From: an uncultured Lachnospiraceae bacterium
Lineage (GTDB): Bacteria; Bacillota; Clostridia; Lachnospirales; Lachnospiraceae
Assembly (NCBI GenBank): GCA_934293375.1
Contig: CAKQYS010000002.1
Coordinates: 186,001 to 250,000, forward strand
Direction: 5' to 3'
DNA length: 64,000 nt
Part shown: one piece after another, positions 62,633 through 64,000 of the stretch
How the letters are laid out: the number at the start of each line of letters is the position of its first letter
How positions within the stretch are numbered: the stretch's first letter is position 1
Program-made: the position numbers and the translations under genes
Notes under the pieces: model-generated
Seen by the model: the letters and a program-made list of their open reading frames with translations, nothing else
Told to the model about the DNA's origin: nothing
Databases searched by the model: none

Positions 62633-62669
62633 AAAAAGTTGCTGCAGCCGGCTGTGGCAACTTTTTATA
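62633..62669 (+). terminator. Terminator after the Asp23-family gene
   Basis: Long stem AAAAAGTTGC paired with GCAACTTTTT around a small inner CAG/CTG hairpin, then TAT. The A and T arms also make it able to act on both strands. Confidence 0.82.
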
Positions 62670-62711
62670 TGAATAACGGGAATCAAAGAACCGGGATAGA
62701 GAGGATGTACC

Positions 62712-63125
62712 ATGACAAGAACACAGATTAGAGAATATATTTTTACGATACTATTCAGAGTAGAGTTTACAAAGCTTGAGGATTTTGATGAACAGATCAA
62801 TTTTGCAATGGAGGAAATTGCCGCATCAGACAAGCTTTCCGAAAAAAACAGAGCCTATATGGAGAGTAAGCTCCATGCGATCGTAGAGCATTTGCCGCAG
62901 ATTGATGAGGTGATTGCGAAGGAGGCACAGGGCTGGAAACTATCGCGTATCGGAAAGGCTGAGCTTGCGATCTTACGGCTTGCTGTATACGAAATGAAAT
63001 ATGAGGAAGAGATTCCGAATCGTGTAGCGATCAATGAGGCAGTGGAGCTTGCGAAGTCTTATTGTGATGAAGAGGCAAAGGGATTTGTCAATGCGGTGCT
63101 TGGCAACATTGAAAGGGCGTTATAG
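62712..63125 (+). CDS. nusB: Transcription antitermination factor NusB
   Basis: RNA-binding protein of 137 residues that joins NusE, NusA and NusG on boxA RNA to keep rRNA transcription going. It starts with a helix typical of the family (REYIFTILFRVEF) and has the signature RIGKAELAILRLAVYEM and VAINEAVELAKSY; it ends FVNAVLGNIERAL. Follows the Asp23 gene and precedes xseA, as in Bacillus except that folD is absent between them. Confidence 0.96.
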   Translation: MTRTQIREYIFTILFRVEFTKLEDFDEQINFAMEEIAASDKLSEKNRAYMESKLHAIVEHLPQIDEVIAKEAQGWKLSRIGKAELAILRLAVYEMKYEEEIPNRVAINEAVELAKSYCDEEAKGFVNAVLGNIERAL

Positions 63126-63129
63126 ATAG

Positions 63130-64000
63130 ATGACACAAGGCAACGGGCGCAGCGGCAGGATATATTCTGTCACACAAGTAAATAATTATGTGAGAAATAT
63201 CTTTGAAAATGATCTGTTTCTTAAGAGACTTGTGATGCAGGGAGAAGTATCCAACTGTAAATATCACTCGTCAGGACATATCTACTTTACATTGAAGGAT
63301 GATACAACGAGCATTGCCTGTGTGATGTTTCGTACAAGCAGAACCGCGGGGTTGGACTTTGATCTGATGAATGGACAGGAGGTCTTCTGCGAAGGCTATG
63401 TTTCCGTGTATGAACGGGATGGAAGATACCAGTTTTATGCAAGGAAGATGACATTGGCAGGCGGAGGAGATCTGAATGCCAGATATGAGGCACTGAAGCA
63501 GAAATTATTTGAAGAGGGTTTATTTGATTTTGAACACAAGAAGGAGATTCCGGAATATCCCAAGCGGGTTGGTATCGTAACAGCCGTGACAGGTGCTGCC
63601 ATCGAGGATATCAAGCGAATAGCGAAACGACGAAATCCTTATGTGCAGCTTATTTTATATCCTGCGCAGGTGCAGGGAGATGGTGCCGCGGCGACTATTG
63701 TTGCGGGAATCAGAACGCTGGATCAGCTTGGAGTCGATACGATCATTGTCGGACGTGGTGGCGGATCGATCGAAGATCTCTGGGCATTTAATGAAGAATC
63801 GGTAGCCCGTGCGATCTATGAATGTCAGACCCCTGTCATTTCCGGAACGGGGCATGAGATAGATAATACGATTGCAGATTATGTTGCAGATAAGCGTGCA
63901 GCTACGCCGTCAGAGGCATGTGAGCTTGCGATTCCGGATGTGATGCGGCTGGTGCATGCAATTGATCAAAACAGACATCAGATGCAGGTTTTTATGGATC
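63130..64000 (+). CDS. xseA: Exodeoxyribonuclease VII large subunit, 3' end cut by window edge
   Basis: The first 290 codons of xseA; the frame is open to the right edge with no stop. The N-terminal OB-fold (SVTQVNNYVRNIFENDLFLK, then VSNCKYHSSGHIYFTLKD) is followed by the catalytic domain with VGIVTAVTGAAIEDI, VGRGGGSIEDLWAFNEE, GTGHEIDNTIADYVAD and ATPSEACELA. The enzyme degrades single-stranded DNA in repair with the small subunit XseB, expected just beyond the window. It starts four bases after nusB; ribosome-binding site is weak (AGATAG), suggesting coupling. Confidence 0.96.
   Translation, partial: MTQGNGRSGRIYSVTQVNNYVRNIFENDLFLKRLVMQGEVSNCKYHSSGHIYFTLKDDTTSIACVMFRTSRTAGLDFDLMNGQEVFCEGYVSVYERDGRYQFYARKMTLAGGGDLNARYEALKQKLFEEGLFDFEHKKEIPEYPKRVGIVTAVTGAAIEDIKRIAKRRNPYVQLILYPAQVQGDGAAATIVAGIRTLDQLGVDTIIVGRGGGSIEDLWAFNEESVARAIYECQTPVISGTGHEIDNTIADYVADKRAATPSEACELAIPDVMRLVHAIDQNRHQMQVFMD

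Noticed and set aside
1..64000. tRNA, rRNA, CRISPR arrays, insertion sequences, integrases, prophage genes and riboswitches
   Set aside because: None was recognised by reading. This is not a covariance-model search, so small RNAs could have been missed.

Overview
The window looks like a chromosomal segment of a spore-forming, low-to-mid GC Gram-positive anaerobe, most likely a Lachnospiraceae-type Clostridia. The evidence is the sporulation gene set (gpr, spoIIP, sigK, complete spoIIIAA-AH), an HrcA/CIRCE heat-shock operon, RNase J, IreB and YlbF, and a gene order that follows blocks of the Bacillus subtilis chromosome. The genus cannot be fixed from the sequence alone. I see no tRNA, rRNA, CRISPR array, insertion sequence or prophage. 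Nearly everything is on the + strand; only rpsT, an HPr-like gene and sigK are on the - strand.

Layout. 1-2.1 kb: the end of a sensor histidine kinase gene followed by a GerMN lipoprotein gene. 2.1-16.3 kb: the conserved block comEC-holA-rpsT-gpr-spoIIP-lepA-hemW-hrcA-grpE-dnaK-dnaJ, with a CIRCE operator before hrcA. 16.3-25.6 kb: a polytopic membrane protein, prmA, rsmE, a cysteine desulfurase, thiI, a degenerate HPr-like gene on the - strand, mtaB, and a GT39-like membrane glycosyltransferase. 25.6-31.6 kb: ireB-ruvX-yrzB-rnj-ylbF-(short mltG-like)-trmR-trhP, then convergent sigK. 31.8-51.2 kb: a type IV pilus locus: pilB, pilT, pilC, a major pilin, a pilM-pilN fusion, a pilO-like gene, four minor prepilins and a 1935-residue secreted protein. 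51.3-55.0 kb: yqeG, an aroE-aroK fusion, a second pilin gene, aroQ and efp. 55.0-57.0 kb: a small ORF and an LTA-synthase-family gene. 57.0-62.1 kb: spoIIIAA-AH. 62.2-64.0 kb: an Asp23-family gene, nusB and the start of xseA, cut by the window edge.

How the genes work together. The housekeeping blocks cover protein folding, tRNA and rRNA modification, translation factors, RNA decay and the shikimate pathway. The sporulation genes cover engulfment (SpoIIP), the mother cell-forespore channel (SpoIIIA), late mother-cell transcription (SigK) and germination (GPR). The least ordinary part is the pilus locus. It encodes extension and retraction ATPases, a platform, an assembly base, one abundant-type pilin and a set of four minor pilins that resembles the GspH/I/J/K tip complex: three have Glu5, and one very large one lacks it. 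It ends in a giant secreted protein that looks like a tip adhesin built from three repeated alpha/beta modules. No prepilin peptidase gene is present, so it must lie elsewhere. Other points of interest are an HPr-like protein without the active-site histidine, a SigK with no room for a pro-sequence, an MltG-like protein without the catalytic domain, and a 511-base gap holding two hairpins and an unidentified reading frame.
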